Notes: a model not told the origin generated them from the sequence alone. A DNA stretch of 37,448 bases from Oligoflexia bacterium (GCA_011087955.1 JAALKR010000003.1:1-37448); one strand, 5' to 3'. Positions 9,033-18,279 are shown, numbered from the stretch's first letter. Translations and numbers: made by a program.

Positions 9033-9743
9033 TTATGGGTCAGCGCTTTCGAATTCCACAGCGCTAGTATTGTGCGTCTGCACGATCAGGCGGCCTTCCC
9101 AGTAATGGCCTGGAAAGCTAATGCTTGAGTTAGGGTTTTTTACTAAATTATAGTAGGTGCAATCCTGGTGTGGGTTATAAAACACATAACAGTACCAATT
9201 ATATCTAGCATTCGTAATTTGAATCGTAATTGGTACACCCGGGGTTATTACAGAAGAGAAATCCATAATCTCACTAGCACCATCCGATGGGCGTCCGTAT
9301 TCACAGCCCTGAGGCGAGCAGTCTGGGTCTGTTGTGTAGCGCGGGATTTTTGTAGAGCCATTTACGGTAATTTCAACTCGAACATCGGTACCATCAAAGT
9401 ATTGGTTACCAGCTGGACCTACTTCGTAGCGCACTCGTAGCACGTTGTCCGTATCAATCTCTGTGGTTTGAAAGATTGCCGATCCGCCAACTTCGTGTAC
9501 GCTAAAACTCAAAGGGGAATCGCCACCGCCCAGCGGACTAGGGTCAGGATCTGCCACAACTGGTGGGGTTGGTAGAGCGGGCGCTACTGGAGTTTCCGTA
9601 GAGATTGTTTCTAGTGCATCATCCTCCACATATTCGCCACCCTTCCTACCGCATCCGGGTAAGAAAGCGAGGGATGCTATAACTACTAGCAAGCTTGCCT
9701 GTCTCATTGCTAGTTTCATCACTATTATACCTAGTCTCATCAT
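9033..9743 (-). CDS. Putative lipoprotein with Pro-rich linker and beta-rich domain
   Basis: Family not recognised. The lipobox FLPGC places the lipidated Cys at residue 31 from the first ATG; in-frame Met codons at residues 2, 9 and 13 are also possible starts and none has a clear ribosome site. After the Cys comes an acidic and proline-rich linker (about 38-75). The rest (about 78-236) looks all-beta, with many Thr/Asn/Tyr and four cysteines (DCSPQGCE, YCYVFYN, DCTYY) that could form disulfides. An outer-membrane, surface or periplasmic location is likely. It converges on the aminopeptidase-like gene with a 21-bp gap. Confidence 0.6.
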   Translation of the reverse strand: MMRLGIIVMKLAMRQASLLVVIASLAFLPGCGRKGGEYVEDDALETISTETPVAPALPTPPVVADPDPSPLGGGDSPLSFSVHEVGGSAIFQTTEIDTDNVLRVRYEVGPAGNQYFDGTDVRVEITVNGSTKIPRYTTDPDCSPQGCEYGRPSDGASEIMDFSSVITPGVPITIQITNARYNWYCYVFYNPHQDCTYYNLVKNPNSSISFPGHYWEGRLIVQTHNTSAVEFESADP

Positions 9744-9767
9744 AAACTTGGTAGAGCAAGGTGTGTG

Positions 9768-9839
9768 CCAGGGAGGGCTGAAATCGGCTAAAATCGATTT
9801 TCAACTTAAATATTAGTTGTTTATGCCGTAGCTCCCTGG
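9768..9839. promoter_or_regulatory. Possible operator or structured leader
   Basis: An 8-bp inverted repeat, CCAGGGAG (9768-9775) and CTCCCTGG (9832-9839), flanks an AT-rich stretch containing the 12-bp palindrome AAAATCGATTTT (9790-9801). It lies just upstream of the minus-strand lipoprotein gene that starts at 9743. It could be an operator or a leader hairpin; no clear -35/-10 pair could be assigned. Confidence 0.3.
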
Positions 9840-9915
9840 GACGGGCAACTCTCTCTGTTCAGAAACCTGTTTAAGAATTAGACAGTCGCGAAAAGCCTAA
9901 CACTGAAGAATCCGG

Positions 9916-9945
9916 GGATCAATTAAGCCTAGGCTCAATTGATCC
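9916..9945 (-). other. 30-bp near-perfect palindrome over the stop codon
   Basis: GGATCAATT and AATTGATCC flank AGCCTAGGCT, forming an almost perfect 30-bp inverted repeat (one A/C mismatch). It contains the stop codon (9919-9921) of the trypsin-like lipoprotein gene. No T run follows on the minus strand, so it may stabilise the mRNA end rather than terminate transcription. Confidence 0.5.
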
Positions 9946-11043
9946 TAACATCTTGTATATGCGGTCGGCTCGAACATAGATCGCGAACTTATCGCGGTGG
10001 TATTCCCTCGGGTCATTGCTAAGGACATTGGATCCAATCCCTACCAGGCGACCTTGCTGGTCAAATAGCGGTGATCCACTCATTCCCCAAGTCATATCAG
10101 AATTGGTTAGGAACGGGTCATGCTCTTTGCGCGCATAATAACGTTTCTTAAAACCCCTTTCTTTGCGCCAATGACGACCGCGCTTGCAAGTATTTTCAAG
10201 CTCCCAGTTTTCAATATTGGAGACTCCATCTTTGTTGGTAACGTGGCAAAAGGAGCGGCCCATTTCATTGGGTTGCATCACGCGACCGAAGGTAACGCGG
10301 TGGTGTTTATACTCAAGGTCGTAGTTGAATTTTCGTTGCCGGCCTTGACGTATATGCAAAATAGGCCAGCCAATGCCAGCTACGGGTTCTCGGAACTCTA
10401 ATTTGCTCATGCGGATAGGAAAATTTTTGTCTGTCGTAAACTTTGCTTCGAGTAATCTAAAAATCGCCACATCATAAGGCTTATTATGGCGCAAAAGAGA
10501 AGTCTTTTTCAATTTCACCATGTGGATCGTCCCATCGGAGCGAATAAACTTGGCAGAGGGATTTCGTGGAAATGTGTTTTTGGGCAAGCAATGCTTAGCA
10601 GTGATAAAAAAATTTTGATAACGCACGCCCGAGCAAGCGGGCAGTGCTCCCATAAAGTTGCAGCCTTTAGTCATGCAAATTTTTCGCTTGGTTTCAAGAT
10701 ATGCACAGAGTTTAGGGTTCATTGAGCGAGCACCTTCATTACTGCAGTAACTCTGAACTTGTTTCTCATAATTTCGCCTATTCACCTTAACTGTGTACTT
10801 ATAAAATAGCTGCCCCGAATAAGTGGCCAGGCGATCCAGTAGTTCTCTCGAGAACCCGTATTTTTCAGGAAGATCGACTGGCATAGCCTCTTTTGGGAAG
10901 AGTGGATAAAACCCTTCATTGTTTTCCTCCGTATGTATTTCTAGGGGGTTTTGGTGGCCCTGCATGCTTTGGCAGGCATTTAAAAAAAATGATGAGGCCA
11001 CAAATAAGGCAACAAATTGGGCAATAACCAGATATTTAGGCAT
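9919..11043 (-). CDS. Trypsin-like (S1 fold) serine protease lipoprotein
   Basis: The catalytic triad can be placed: His151 in ITAKHC, Asp191 in YDVAIFRL and Ser322 in WGMSGSPLFD (GxSGSP, the serine-protease pattern). The N-terminal signal ends FLNAC, giving a lipidated Cys24. Ten further cysteines (for example 100, 113, 123, 128, 137, 152, 266, 286) suggest disulfides in the periplasm or outside the cell. About 110 residues precede the protease core. The substrate is unknown. It is one of several exported hydrolases in the minus-strand run from 9033 to 18279, separated by 19 bp from the small periplasmic protein gene upstream. Confidence 0.82.
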   Translation of the reverse strand: MPKYLVIAQFVALFVASSFFLNACQSMQGHQNPLEIHTEENNEGFYPLFPKEAMPVDLPEKYGFSRELLDRLATYSGQLFYKYTVKVNRRNYEKQVQSYCSNEGARSMNPKLCAYLETKRKICMTKGCNFMGALPACSGVRYQNFFITAKHCLPKNTFPRNPSAKFIRSDGTIHMVKLKKTSLLRHNKPYDVAIFRLLEAKFTTDKNFPIRMSKLEFREPVAGIGWPILHIRQGRQRKFNYDLEYKHHRVTFGRVMQPNEMGRSFCHVTNKDGVSNIENWELENTCKRGRHWRKERGFKKRYYARKEHDPFLTNSDMTWGMSGSPLFDQQGRLVGIGSNVLSNDPREYHRDKFAIYVRADRIYKMLGSIEPRLN

Positions 11044-11062
11044 TCGCTATTCCAAACTTACG

Positions 11063-11551
11063 TTACTTCAAACTTGCGCGCATGAATGCGTCCACTAGTT
11101 CGTTAATGGCAGTTTTTATCGACTGAGGGTGTTTTACTGCATGGGAGGCAGTGAGTTTTCCTGCGTCCCAAGTGACGACAAAACGCCGATTGCGCATGCG
11201 GGGTAGACGTGCAACTTCCAGTAGCTTCACATGTACGTAGGAGACAATCTGTTGTTCAACATCCATTGTCGAGATTTTCGTCGAGAAGATGCCTCTCGTT
11301 TTTTCTCGTTTTTCAACATTTATATTATGCTTGCGAAACCGAGCCTCTAGGGCTTTTTGAATTTCTGCTTGCGTAACACCAAGCAGCATTGCGTCTTTTG
11401 TGAGAGGAGAAATCTCTAAGTTAAGGTGGGAGTAAAACCCTCCTTGTTTGCGTGTGGCTTGGGCGGATGTAGAATTCGGGGTCGAAAAAGAAAAAACAGT
11501 TAGGCCAACAACAAAAGATAAAAAGGAAAATAAAAAGGAAAATTTTTTCAT
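11063..11551 (-). CDS. Small periplasmic protein of unknown function
   Basis: No named family recognised. The start has a strong AGGAGGGG site ending 6 nt before the ATG. Residues 1-30 are a signal peptide (cleavage near TSAQA). The mature 130 residues have an alternating alpha/beta pattern: GVTQAEIQKALEARFRKHNI, then strands, a TWDAG segment, and a final helix with INELVDAFMRA. This arrangement resembles small exported proteins of unknown function that I have seen in several proteobacteria, but I cannot name the family. It probably forms an operon with the trypsin-like lipoprotein gene, whose start is 19 bp downstream. Confidence 0.6.
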   Translation of the reverse strand: MKKFSFLFSFLSFVVGLTVFSFSTPNSTSAQATRKQGGFYSHLNLEISPLTKDAMLLGVTQAEIQKALEARFRKHNINVEKREKTRGIFSTKISTMDVEQQIVSYVHVKLLEVARLPRMRNRRFVVTWDAGKLTASHAVKHPQSIKTAINELVDAFMRASLK

Positions 11552-11724
11552 TGAGCACCCCTCCTATTGACCGTAACGGTAGTTTACCGCGCACGCATCA
11601 TTAGGTTGTAACGCGGAAACAAATATATTTCCACGCACAGTTTGCTAGTTAATGATATGGAACGCTGGAAGCGCGGTGAAGAAACGAAGAGTGCAAACGT
11701 GACGCTACGGAACCGTGAGGAAAA

Positions 11725-13461
11725 TTAGTTCCGATTATCCTCTAGCGGCTTTAGGTCTTCGCTAAAGAGGTTAGCGATAAACTCTGTCCATTCATTCGGC
11801 AAACGGTGGTCTCGGCTCGCATCGAATGTTTGGCGATGCAGGTAAGAGTTTGCTACAGATGGCAGGAAGCCTCTGAAAGCAGTCGTCGTCGAAGGTAACC
11901 AAATTGAAAGCCCTGCCATGCGGCCTTCCCAGCGCGTAAAGTGCGAGCCGGCTGCGAAAGAAATGATATAGGAGCCGATTTCCTCCTCTAAGATTTCAAT
12001 TTGCTCTAAGACCGCTATCGTTAGCGGGTCTTGGCCACCTGGGAGAACCGCCGCTTCCACATATTCCCGAAGCTTTTGAAGGAAATCTTTTAGGTCAATT
12101 ACAGAATTTTGGTATTTAACTGAGTCATCGATCGCATCAATCACAGCAAATTGCGCTCTCTCGGGGTCGGTGTAGCCGTGTATCCAGCGTGTGCCCGCAA
12201 TTCCTAGTCCCAAGAGTCCCTTTAGTAACCCATCTTGTAAAGCCGAGGCGCGAATCGTGGAAGCCATGACGCCATCATTTTTGCCTGCCTCATTACCATC
12301 TCCGGTTGTAGCGTAATGATCCACCATAATATGAGGCAACGCTACGGCTAGCTTCTCTGGACCTTCAGCCCCATCAAATTCCCCCGTATCAATACGCTTG
12401 AGAACTTTGTCATAAGGGAGGCCTTGGGATTCCATGATTGGAATTGAGCCGTAAATGAACTTTGCAACTTTTCGTAAATCATAGGCGACTTCTGCTTGTT
12501 GCATATAGCAGGCGTCGGTTGCAAAGATTTCAATTGGTTCACCACCAAGGAGCTTACGAGTCACACGATTTAATGTGAGGCGAATATTCCGTACGTCCAG
12601 CCAGTCCTGATGGGAAAAGTCTACAGCAATGCCGTGGCCCATGCGACCAATATTGGCGGCGCCATCTGGTCTCTTCCTCTGGACACGAGCTGTCTTCAGC
12701 GCGCTTTCCCTTGACGGAGGGTGGCCCCATAGACGGTCCTTGATTTCTCGATTATGACTTGCCATTGCAGCCCAACCATCACCGTGGCCACCTATGATGA
12801 CCATATAATTACGGGCTGGGAATTTCTCTACGGCCCACATTAGGAACTCTTCAAAATGCTCCGGGTCACCCGTATTGGGGTCCATGCCAAAATATTTATC
12901 CCGGTCAAAATTGGCTAGTGTAATACGACCTTCGCGCGTGCGTTCAATTAGAGCACGCATGCCCCGTGATTTTTGACTCGTAATATTTGTGGCGTCAGAA
13001 TTTTTGAAAAAATCAATATCAGCTACGATGTCATAGGAATAATCATCGTCGTTAGCCTTTTCCCAAAAGAGTTCGGAAAAATCTTGCAGGCCAAATTTAT
13101 TTAAATCATTGTCGAGCGCCATATAGAGAATGAGAGTCCACTCTTTGCTGCATTGCTGTCGGTGGAGCCATACGTTTGGGCGCGTACCATTTAGGTTTAC
13201 GGATTGAGTTCCCACCTGGCAGGCAGGCAATAATTTACGATTGAAATCACAGGTCTTTACAAGCTCTTTAAAGTTAGGGTTTTTGCTATGGAGTGAGATA
13301 GGGCAGGGAGGACGTTTTTGTTTCTGCTCTGGATCGATTTTCACGTCCGGCTTAGCGTTCACGTCAAGGCTCCCAAGCCCGGTAGTGACGAGGAAGAAGC
13401 CTAGAAGAACCAGGCCTCCACCGCCTACAAGAGAGGAAAATCTCCTCTTTGCTGCTCTCAT
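11725..13461 (-). CDS. Clostripain-family (C11) cysteine peptidase, exported
   Basis: Peptidase family C11 of clan CD. The catalytic dyad is visible: His226 in IIGGHGDGW and Cys318 in ATDACYM. The family's opening segment WTLILYMALDNDL (108-120) is present. The 578-residue chain starts with a basic n-region and a Gly/Leu-rich hydrophobic stretch ending near DVNAKP (residue 35), so it is exported or anchored. Clostripain-like enzymes often self-activate by cleavage and prefer basic P1 residues; specificity here is not deducible. Its ATG overlaps the stop of the upstream transglutaminase-like gene by one base (TAATG), so the two are co-translated. Confidence 0.85.
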   Translation of the reverse strand: MRAAKRRFSSLVGGGGLVLLGFFLVTTGLGSLDVNAKPDVKIDPEQKQKRPPCPISLHSKNPNFKELVKTCDFNRKLLPACQVGTQSVNLNGTRPNVWLHRQQCSKEWTLILYMALDNDLNKFGLQDFSELFWEKANDDDYSYDIVADIDFFKNSDATNITSQKSRGMRALIERTREGRITLANFDRDKYFGMDPNTGDPEHFEEFLMWAVEKFPARNYMVIIGGHGDGWAAMASHNREIKDRLWGHPPSRESALKTARVQRKRPDGAANIGRMGHGIAVDFSHQDWLDVRNIRLTLNRVTRKLLGGEPIEIFATDACYMQQAEVAYDLRKVAKFIYGSIPIMESQGLPYDKVLKRIDTGEFDGAEGPEKLAVALPHIMVDHYATTGDGNEAGKNDGVMASTIRASALQDGLLKGLLGLGIAGTRWIHGYTDPERAQFAVIDAIDDSVKYQNSVIDLKDFLQKLREYVEAAVLPGGQDPLTIAVLEQIEILEEEIGSYIISFAAGSHFTRWEGRMAGLSIWLPSTTTAFRGFLPSVANSYLHRQTFDASRDHRLPNEWTEFIANLFSEDLKPLEDNRN

Positions 13462-15314
13462 TATTTCTTCGCTTTTGCGATTAGGCCATCCACGATTACT
13501 TTCAACGGAGTTTGGTCGCGAAGCGTGCGGCGCTTAGTAGCGTGTTGCGCGATATGGTTTGGAAGAGTCCACTCGTTCCTTTCCCAGGCCCAAGCATTTT
13601 CCAGGCCAGCTAGGTCACCTTGGTTGAACGCAAATGCATCCGGAGTTGCTGTCCAAAGGAAGTCAGGGTGTGTGTTGTTATACCACTCACCACCGAGGAT
13701 TTTACCGTTCTTATCGATCTCAAGGTCATATACATAACGAACAGATGTTACAGAATCGTACTCGTCAGAGTCCGTTGCACGGCCAGTTGGGTGAGTTTCC
13801 ACAACATAGGCTGCTTCCATTATAACACCGACTACATACTTAGGTTTCTCAGCACTGGAACGGTAGTTTTCTTTACGAACATCGGTCCCGAAGCTATCGC
13901 CTTTGAAAGTGAACCCATCCAACTTAACCGTAGCATCTTTGATGTTGCGAACTAGATCCTTTGTCGTTGGGTTGAAGTAGGAGTAGCTGTAACGAACCAT
14001 TGGCTGGTTCCATACTTCATAATCGAAAGTAGCGTCGATTATGATTGTACGGTGGCCTTGGCCTTTACGTTGATTGACGATACCAAGCTGGTTAACGATT
14101 GAAATATGCCAAGAACCTGGGTTCGTGTCGAAACAATCTGAGTCGGTAACAACACCATCTTCGTTCTCTTCCACAGACTCGCCTTCTTTTTTATTACAAC
14201 GCCCACCGATGAACTTTGTGCCGTAAGTCAGGTTGTTGTTTCTGTCGACACGAACTGTTTGACCGTTCGCCCACTTAAGCACAGAAAGGGCCTTGGTGTC
14301 GTCTGGGTAGAATTTCACTGGAGTGCCTGTTGGGCTGTATACGGTGATAGTCTTTACTGGGCGCTCATCCATATAGGCAGCTACTGCCCAACCGTGACAG
14401 ATGCCCATCCAGGTTTCCACAGCTTTTTTTTCGCTGCCATCCCAAGCATATGGCTCGGCAGTTTTGTACTGAGCTTTTGTCAGAGAGAAGTTCCAGTCGC
14501 CAACCAAAAGGTCATACTTCTCAGCCGGAGAAAGAACCGAAACAAAAGTTTCTAAATCTGCACCATAGCGCAGGTAGAACTTTTTAGTTAGGTAGTCTGA
14601 AAGGGAAGAGGAGTTAGCCTTGAAGTACTTATCTACTTCGTGCCAAACCATACCAGAAGACATCACTGGATACTCTTCTAGGCCGTATTTACTGCCCTTC
14701 TCTAGCTGATAGCGCTTTGCTGTCGCACCAGTAGCAAGTGCCCAGTAGTCTGAAGACCAACCTTGTGTACCAACTTCAGCTTCCGTCAGATTTTTGTTTT
14801 GCATGCGATATAGGTTGTCTTCGTAAGTTCCGTCATAACCGTTGTCTACGAGCTTACGAGGATCGTCGTTATTGCCAATTCCACGGCGGCCTTCTTGCGC
14901 AAGTACTTGCTCAATAGTTTCTAAGTTACCTTGGTAGAGGCAACTTTCTGGGTTCCCAATGTTGCCCTCACAGAAATTGTTTTGCTTGTACTGAGCGTCT
15001 TGGATTTGGAACTGCTCACTTCGCTTTTGTTGCAAATCTCTAAGCTTTTGCACAGCAGGCTTGAAATATTGCCAAACGCCGTCCACTTGTTGGTAGCGCT
15101 TGATCTCGCCTTTTTGCGTTGCTTTTTTGTTGACGTTGAATTGCTCAAAGAACTGCTTTAAATTTTCGTTAACTAGGTTTACTTGTGTGGTGTCTAGGGC
15201 ACCTTGTTTTGCTGGATCAATTGTTGGTAGTGCGGCAAACGTTGGAGCTGGCAGAGCGAGGGCTACTGTGAGAGCGTAGGTGGCAGTAGCATATATAAAA
15301 AGTCTCATTCTCAT
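13461..15314 (-). CDS. Exported transglutaminase-like cysteine protein
   Basis: The start at 15314 is chosen because AAAGGA lies 8 nt upstream and a clean signal peptide follows (cleavage after PTFA, residue 27); an upstream ATG at 15398 would put 28 non-signal residues first. A papain/transglutaminase-type triad can be proposed: Cys306 in GICHGWAVAA, His403 in NPGSWHISIVNQLG, and Asp427 in IDATFDYEVWNQP. This layout matches my memory of the transglutaminase 'elicitor' family known from Phytophthora and some bacteria. If so, it may crosslink proteins through Gln-Lys bonds, or hydrolyse amides. The C-terminus (YDLEIDKNGKILGGEW) fits the same family. Co-translated with the C11 peptidase. Family assignment is from memory of motifs only. 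Confidence 0.62.
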   Translation of the reverse strand: MRMRLFIYATATYALTVALALPAPTFAALPTIDPAKQGALDTTQVNLVNENLKQFFEQFNVNKKATQKGEIKRYQQVDGVWQYFKPAVQKLRDLQQKRSEQFQIQDAQYKQNNFCEGNIGNPESCLYQGNLETIEQVLAQEGRRGIGNNDDPRKLVDNGYDGTYEDNLYRMQNKNLTEAEVGTQGWSSDYWALATGATAKRYQLEKGSKYGLEEYPVMSSGMVWHEVDKYFKANSSSLSDYLTKKFYLRYGADLETFVSVLSPAEKYDLLVGDWNFSLTKAQYKTAEPYAWDGSEKKAVETWMGICHGWAVAAYMDERPVKTITVYSPTGTPVKFYPDDTKALSVLKWANGQTVRVDRNNNLTYGTKFIGGRCNKKEGESVEENEDGVVTDSDCFDTNPGSWHISIVNQLGIVNQRKGQGHRTIIIDATFDYEVWNQPMVRYSYSYFNPTTKDLVRNIKDATVKLDGFTFKGDSFGTDVRKENYRSSAEKPKYVVGVIMEAAYVVETHPTGRATDSDEYDSVTSVRYVYDLEIDKNGKILGGEWYNNTHPDFLWTATPDAFAFNQGDLAGLENAWAWERNEWTLPNHIAQHATKRRTLRDQTPLKVIVDGLIAKAKK

Positions 15315-15408
15315 TTCTAAATCCTTTCGGTAATATGTTTGACGCAGGGATAACAGAAATGGGTGCTTCGCACAATAAAATTGTACTTTAGGAGTCATTC
15401 CCCAGGAA

Positions 15409-18279
15409 TCACACCCCAGGCATTACACAAGTACGTAGTTGCGCCACGTCCTCGACTGGCACATTGTTTCTGACTAATGCTTCGTCAATGGAGGTTGCGC
15501 GCTGCTTCTCAGTGAAAGCTCGTATATTGCGATCCCTACGGAATGGAGGCACCGCCTCGCCAATAGAAGCTCCATAACGTTTTTGCATAATATCATAGGC
15601 ATCATCAAAGACTTTGGAAAGACCCTTTAAATGAGTATAGTTGTTTGCGTTTTGCGCCCAGGTATCAAATTCTTTGAGTGTGCTGCGAATTGTCTTAGGG
15701 TCCATACCTAAACGGATGCCACCTTCAATACCATTCATAATATGCTCAACATTTAAAGAAGTGATCGGAAAACCATCCGCTGGATCCTGAATTTGGCGGA
15801 AGACATTGATGATATCTTCTGTGGACGCAAACCCTGGAGACTTTTTGATTTTGCGAAATAGCTCGCCGACTTTCGCAAAGGCTTTTTCGTATCCGATTGG
15901 ATCAACCACTGAGTCGGGTAGAATCCGGTTTGCTCCCTTCGCCTCTAGGAGCACCTTCATTATTTGATCCACTTCCACAAGTTCTGCAGCTATGGGAGTT
16001 CGCTGCCCAAAGAAGGTGCTTTTAATCAAGTGCATAATCGCGCGGCGATCCTGCTTTGTAAGGCGCAGTTTCATACTGGCTAGTCGATGACCGAAGGAGG
16101 CCATTCTTTGCTTTGCCACAGCCGAAGCAGTGGCTGCTCCGGAGCGAAATCCGGCCAACCCGGCTTGCCGAGCAGCGCGCGCTAAAGCGACCGCGCTAGC
16201 AACGTAGGCAACGTCCCAAGGGAAGATGATCGTCAGTGCTGAGATCAACTCACCATTTCGAGCATTTTGAATCGCTTCTAGTGTGCCCGGACTGCTGACA
16301 TCTAAATCTCGAGTGGAAATACCATCCACAGAAAAGAATGCCCTTTCCGCAGCTGCAACGCGATCCATATCACGAGCGAGGAATACCCCACCAATTACAG
16401 CACCGCCAGCGAGCCCGACTCCTGTAGATGCTCCAGCTACGACCGTAGTTGAGGCACCAGCCCAACCCAAGACAACACCAGCTCCAAACCCACTAACAAG
16501 GGTCGCACCAGCCGCTAGCAGACCAAGCCTTAAGTTTTTGGAAGTCTGTTTGGTGTGGACATATTTTTGTAGGGCTGTGGCGGCAGCGCACATCTCTGGC
16601 TTTTGTTCAAGCATTTCTTCAAAGATGTTTTGCGCGACCAAGAAGTCGGCGGCTAAGAATGGGTCCGGATCGCCCCCTTCGCGCTTAGTCCGTTTAATTT
16701 CTGCTTTAGCTTTGATTAGCTTTTTATTGAACTCCTCCTGCATCGGATGGTTGTTTTCATGCACCACACGAAATAGGGCATTCGCTATTTCCTGGTCGGA
16801 AGGATTGTCTTTCGCTAAGAACGCAAAAATAGGTGCTTGCCCGAGAAGGGTTTGGAAGTTCTGTTCGTGAGCTCTCCGTCGTGCTTTAATTTTTTTGCGG
16901 ACGTATTGCTCGTAATAAGACTCGGAGTCAGCCACGCTAGAATGAGGTGGTCTTCCTCTCGCGTCTTTCAAGAACTCAAAGGCATGCCTTCGCGGTGAAT
17001 CTGGAAAGAAGCCCATATACACATAACGGGCCTTCTCAATACCTTCTTTGAGCGGTAAGTGAGAGAAGGACTTACGTGCAATTTGCGCAAGGCGTGGTAT
17101 AAGCATCTTGTTGTGTTCGGTTGCATCCGCTTCCCATTGCTTATCAATCTCTGCAAGCCAATCCTTCTCGTCCTGAATCGCTGCTCTTTTCTCTTCATCC
17201 GAGATTGGCGAATACATTTTCGATCGACCCACATTGAATAGTCCAATAACATTATCTTTGTCAGGTCCAGGAGTTATTGTGCCGCTCTTTTCTTTTAATC
17301 CCAGGTTCATATGCATGCCTGGCACATGTTGGTCTACGTTATTACTAAAATAATTAAACTCTTGCATATCTGCATGGACGCGTGAGCCTGTTCGAATGAG
17401 CTCATGCCGAAATTGCAGTACTAACTCTTTGTACTTTTTACGAGCGCCTTCGATTCGGTTCTGACAAAATTGTGAGATACCAACTTTCTTCGCACCTGGG
17501 TCCTTATCAATCAGCGTACCAATTCGATCCTGACAGAGATTATTGAGCTTGCCTTCACTGAAAGAATTGCCCTTGGTAGCCGCTTGAAAGCAGCAAGCGG
17601 TCTTTTGCATTTCTTTGCCGGCCTGTTGGAGTTGGTATAAAGTTTTCTCTGCGGCAGTAATCCCCATCTGCAACATAGTTTCCGCTTCGTTTTTCACGCG
17701 CACGGCTTGGTGCAATTGGGTGCTAAGTGGACCAAAGAACTGATTGGCCTCAGGTAGAATTTGGATTCTCGGGTGACAAGCGGCTAATTGCTCGAGCTGC
17801 TTGCGTTCCTTTTCTATCATTTTAGTAATCCGGTCTTGCGGCACGAACATGACATCCTTGCAAGCAGCAAACTCTGGACTTTTGTACTCATTTGGAACTT
17901 GCAGGCGGTCCCACTGACAACGGCGAGTAAAGTCCAGTGGCCCGCTTATGATTTTACAGGATCTGGACCAACCGAGAGCTTGCGCCCTAGAAGCCTTTGC
18001 ACAGCTTTCTGTACTCTCTGCTTTGGTACAGAGTATAAGCTCTGCACCTGGCTTTGCGTAGACTTTTGAGCCCGTTAGGCCCCTGGCTTCCGCCACATTG
18101 GTAAATGCAAATGCGCCGATGAATGCATGAGTCAAGGAAACAGGTAGAGCTATTACTGTTAGAACTCTAATTCCGGTCCTTATGAATATATTTTTCCTGA
18201 TGAGCACGCTCTCTTGATCGTCCTTATCAGAAAAGCTCTTTAAACAAATCATCATATCGTTGTTAAGATTATGAGGCAT
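15409..18279 (-). CDS. Very large exported protein with a Gly-rich membrane hairpin, unknown function
   Basis: Not recognised. The start is uncertain: ATG at 18279, ATG at 18255 or 18252, or GTG at 18207. The GTG would give the most typical signal peptide (LIRKNIFIRTGIR, then a hydrophobic stretch, cleavage near AEARG). After the signal comes a Cys-rich region (about 150 residues), then long charged helical segments with coiled-coil character. A strongly hydrophobic Gly/Ala-rich stretch encoded at about 16373-16535 looks like two membrane helices. A second Ala-rich helix follows, then a C-terminal domain with FPITSLNVEHIMNGIEGG. Such a Gly-rich hairpin is reminiscent of pore-forming or membrane-inserting toxins, but this is inference. 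It lies 94 bp upstream of the transglutaminase-like gene. Confidence 0.6.
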   Translation of the reverse strand: MPHNLNNDMMICLKSFSDKDDQESVLIRKNIFIRTGIRVLTVIALPVSLTHAFIGAFAFTNVAEARGLTGSKVYAKPGAELILCTKAESTESCAKASRAQALGWSRSCKIISGPLDFTRRCQWDRLQVPNEYKSPEFAACKDVMFVPQDRITKMIEKERKQLEQLAACHPRIQILPEANQFFGPLSTQLHQAVRVKNEAETMLQMGITAAEKTLYQLQQAGKEMQKTACCFQAATKGNSFSEGKLNNLCQDRIGTLIDKDPGAKKVGISQFCQNRIEGARKKYKELVLQFRHELIRTGSRVHADMQEFNYFSNNVDQHVPGMHMNLGLKEKSGTITPGPDKDNVIGLFNVGRSKMYSPISDEEKRAAIQDEKDWLAEIDKQWEADATEHNKMLIPRLAQIARKSFSHLPLKEGIEKARYVYMGFFPDSPRRHAFEFLKDARGRPPHSSVADSESYYEQYVRKKIKARRRAHEQNFQTLLGQAPIFAFLAKDNPSDQEIANALFRVVHENNHPMQEEFNKKLIKAKAEIKRTKREGGDPDPFLAADFLVAQNIFEEMLEQKPEMCAAATALQKYVHTKQTSKNLRLGLLAAGATLVSGFGAGVVLGWAGASTTVVAGASTGVGLAGGAVIGGVFLARDMDRVAAAERAFFSVDGISTRDLDVSSPGTLEAIQNARNGELISALTIIFPWDVAYVASAVALARAARQAGLAGFRSGAATASAVAKQRMASFGHRLASMKLRLTKQDRRAIMHLIKSTFFGQRTPIAAELVEVDQIMKVLLEAKGANRILPDSVVDPIGYEKAFAKVGELFRKIKKSPGFASTEDIINVFRQIQDPADGFPITSLNVEHIMNGIEGGIRLGMDPKTIRSTLKEFDTWAQNANNYTHLKGLSKVFDDAYDIMQKRYGASIGEAVPPFRRDRNIRAFTEKQRATSIDEALVRNNVPVEDVAQLRTCVMPGV

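Noticed and set aside
16283-16870. 195-codon frame on the plus strand
   Set aside because: It lies opposite the large exported protein gene, in a region whose Ala/Gly-rich codons create open complementary frames; no domain or start signal.
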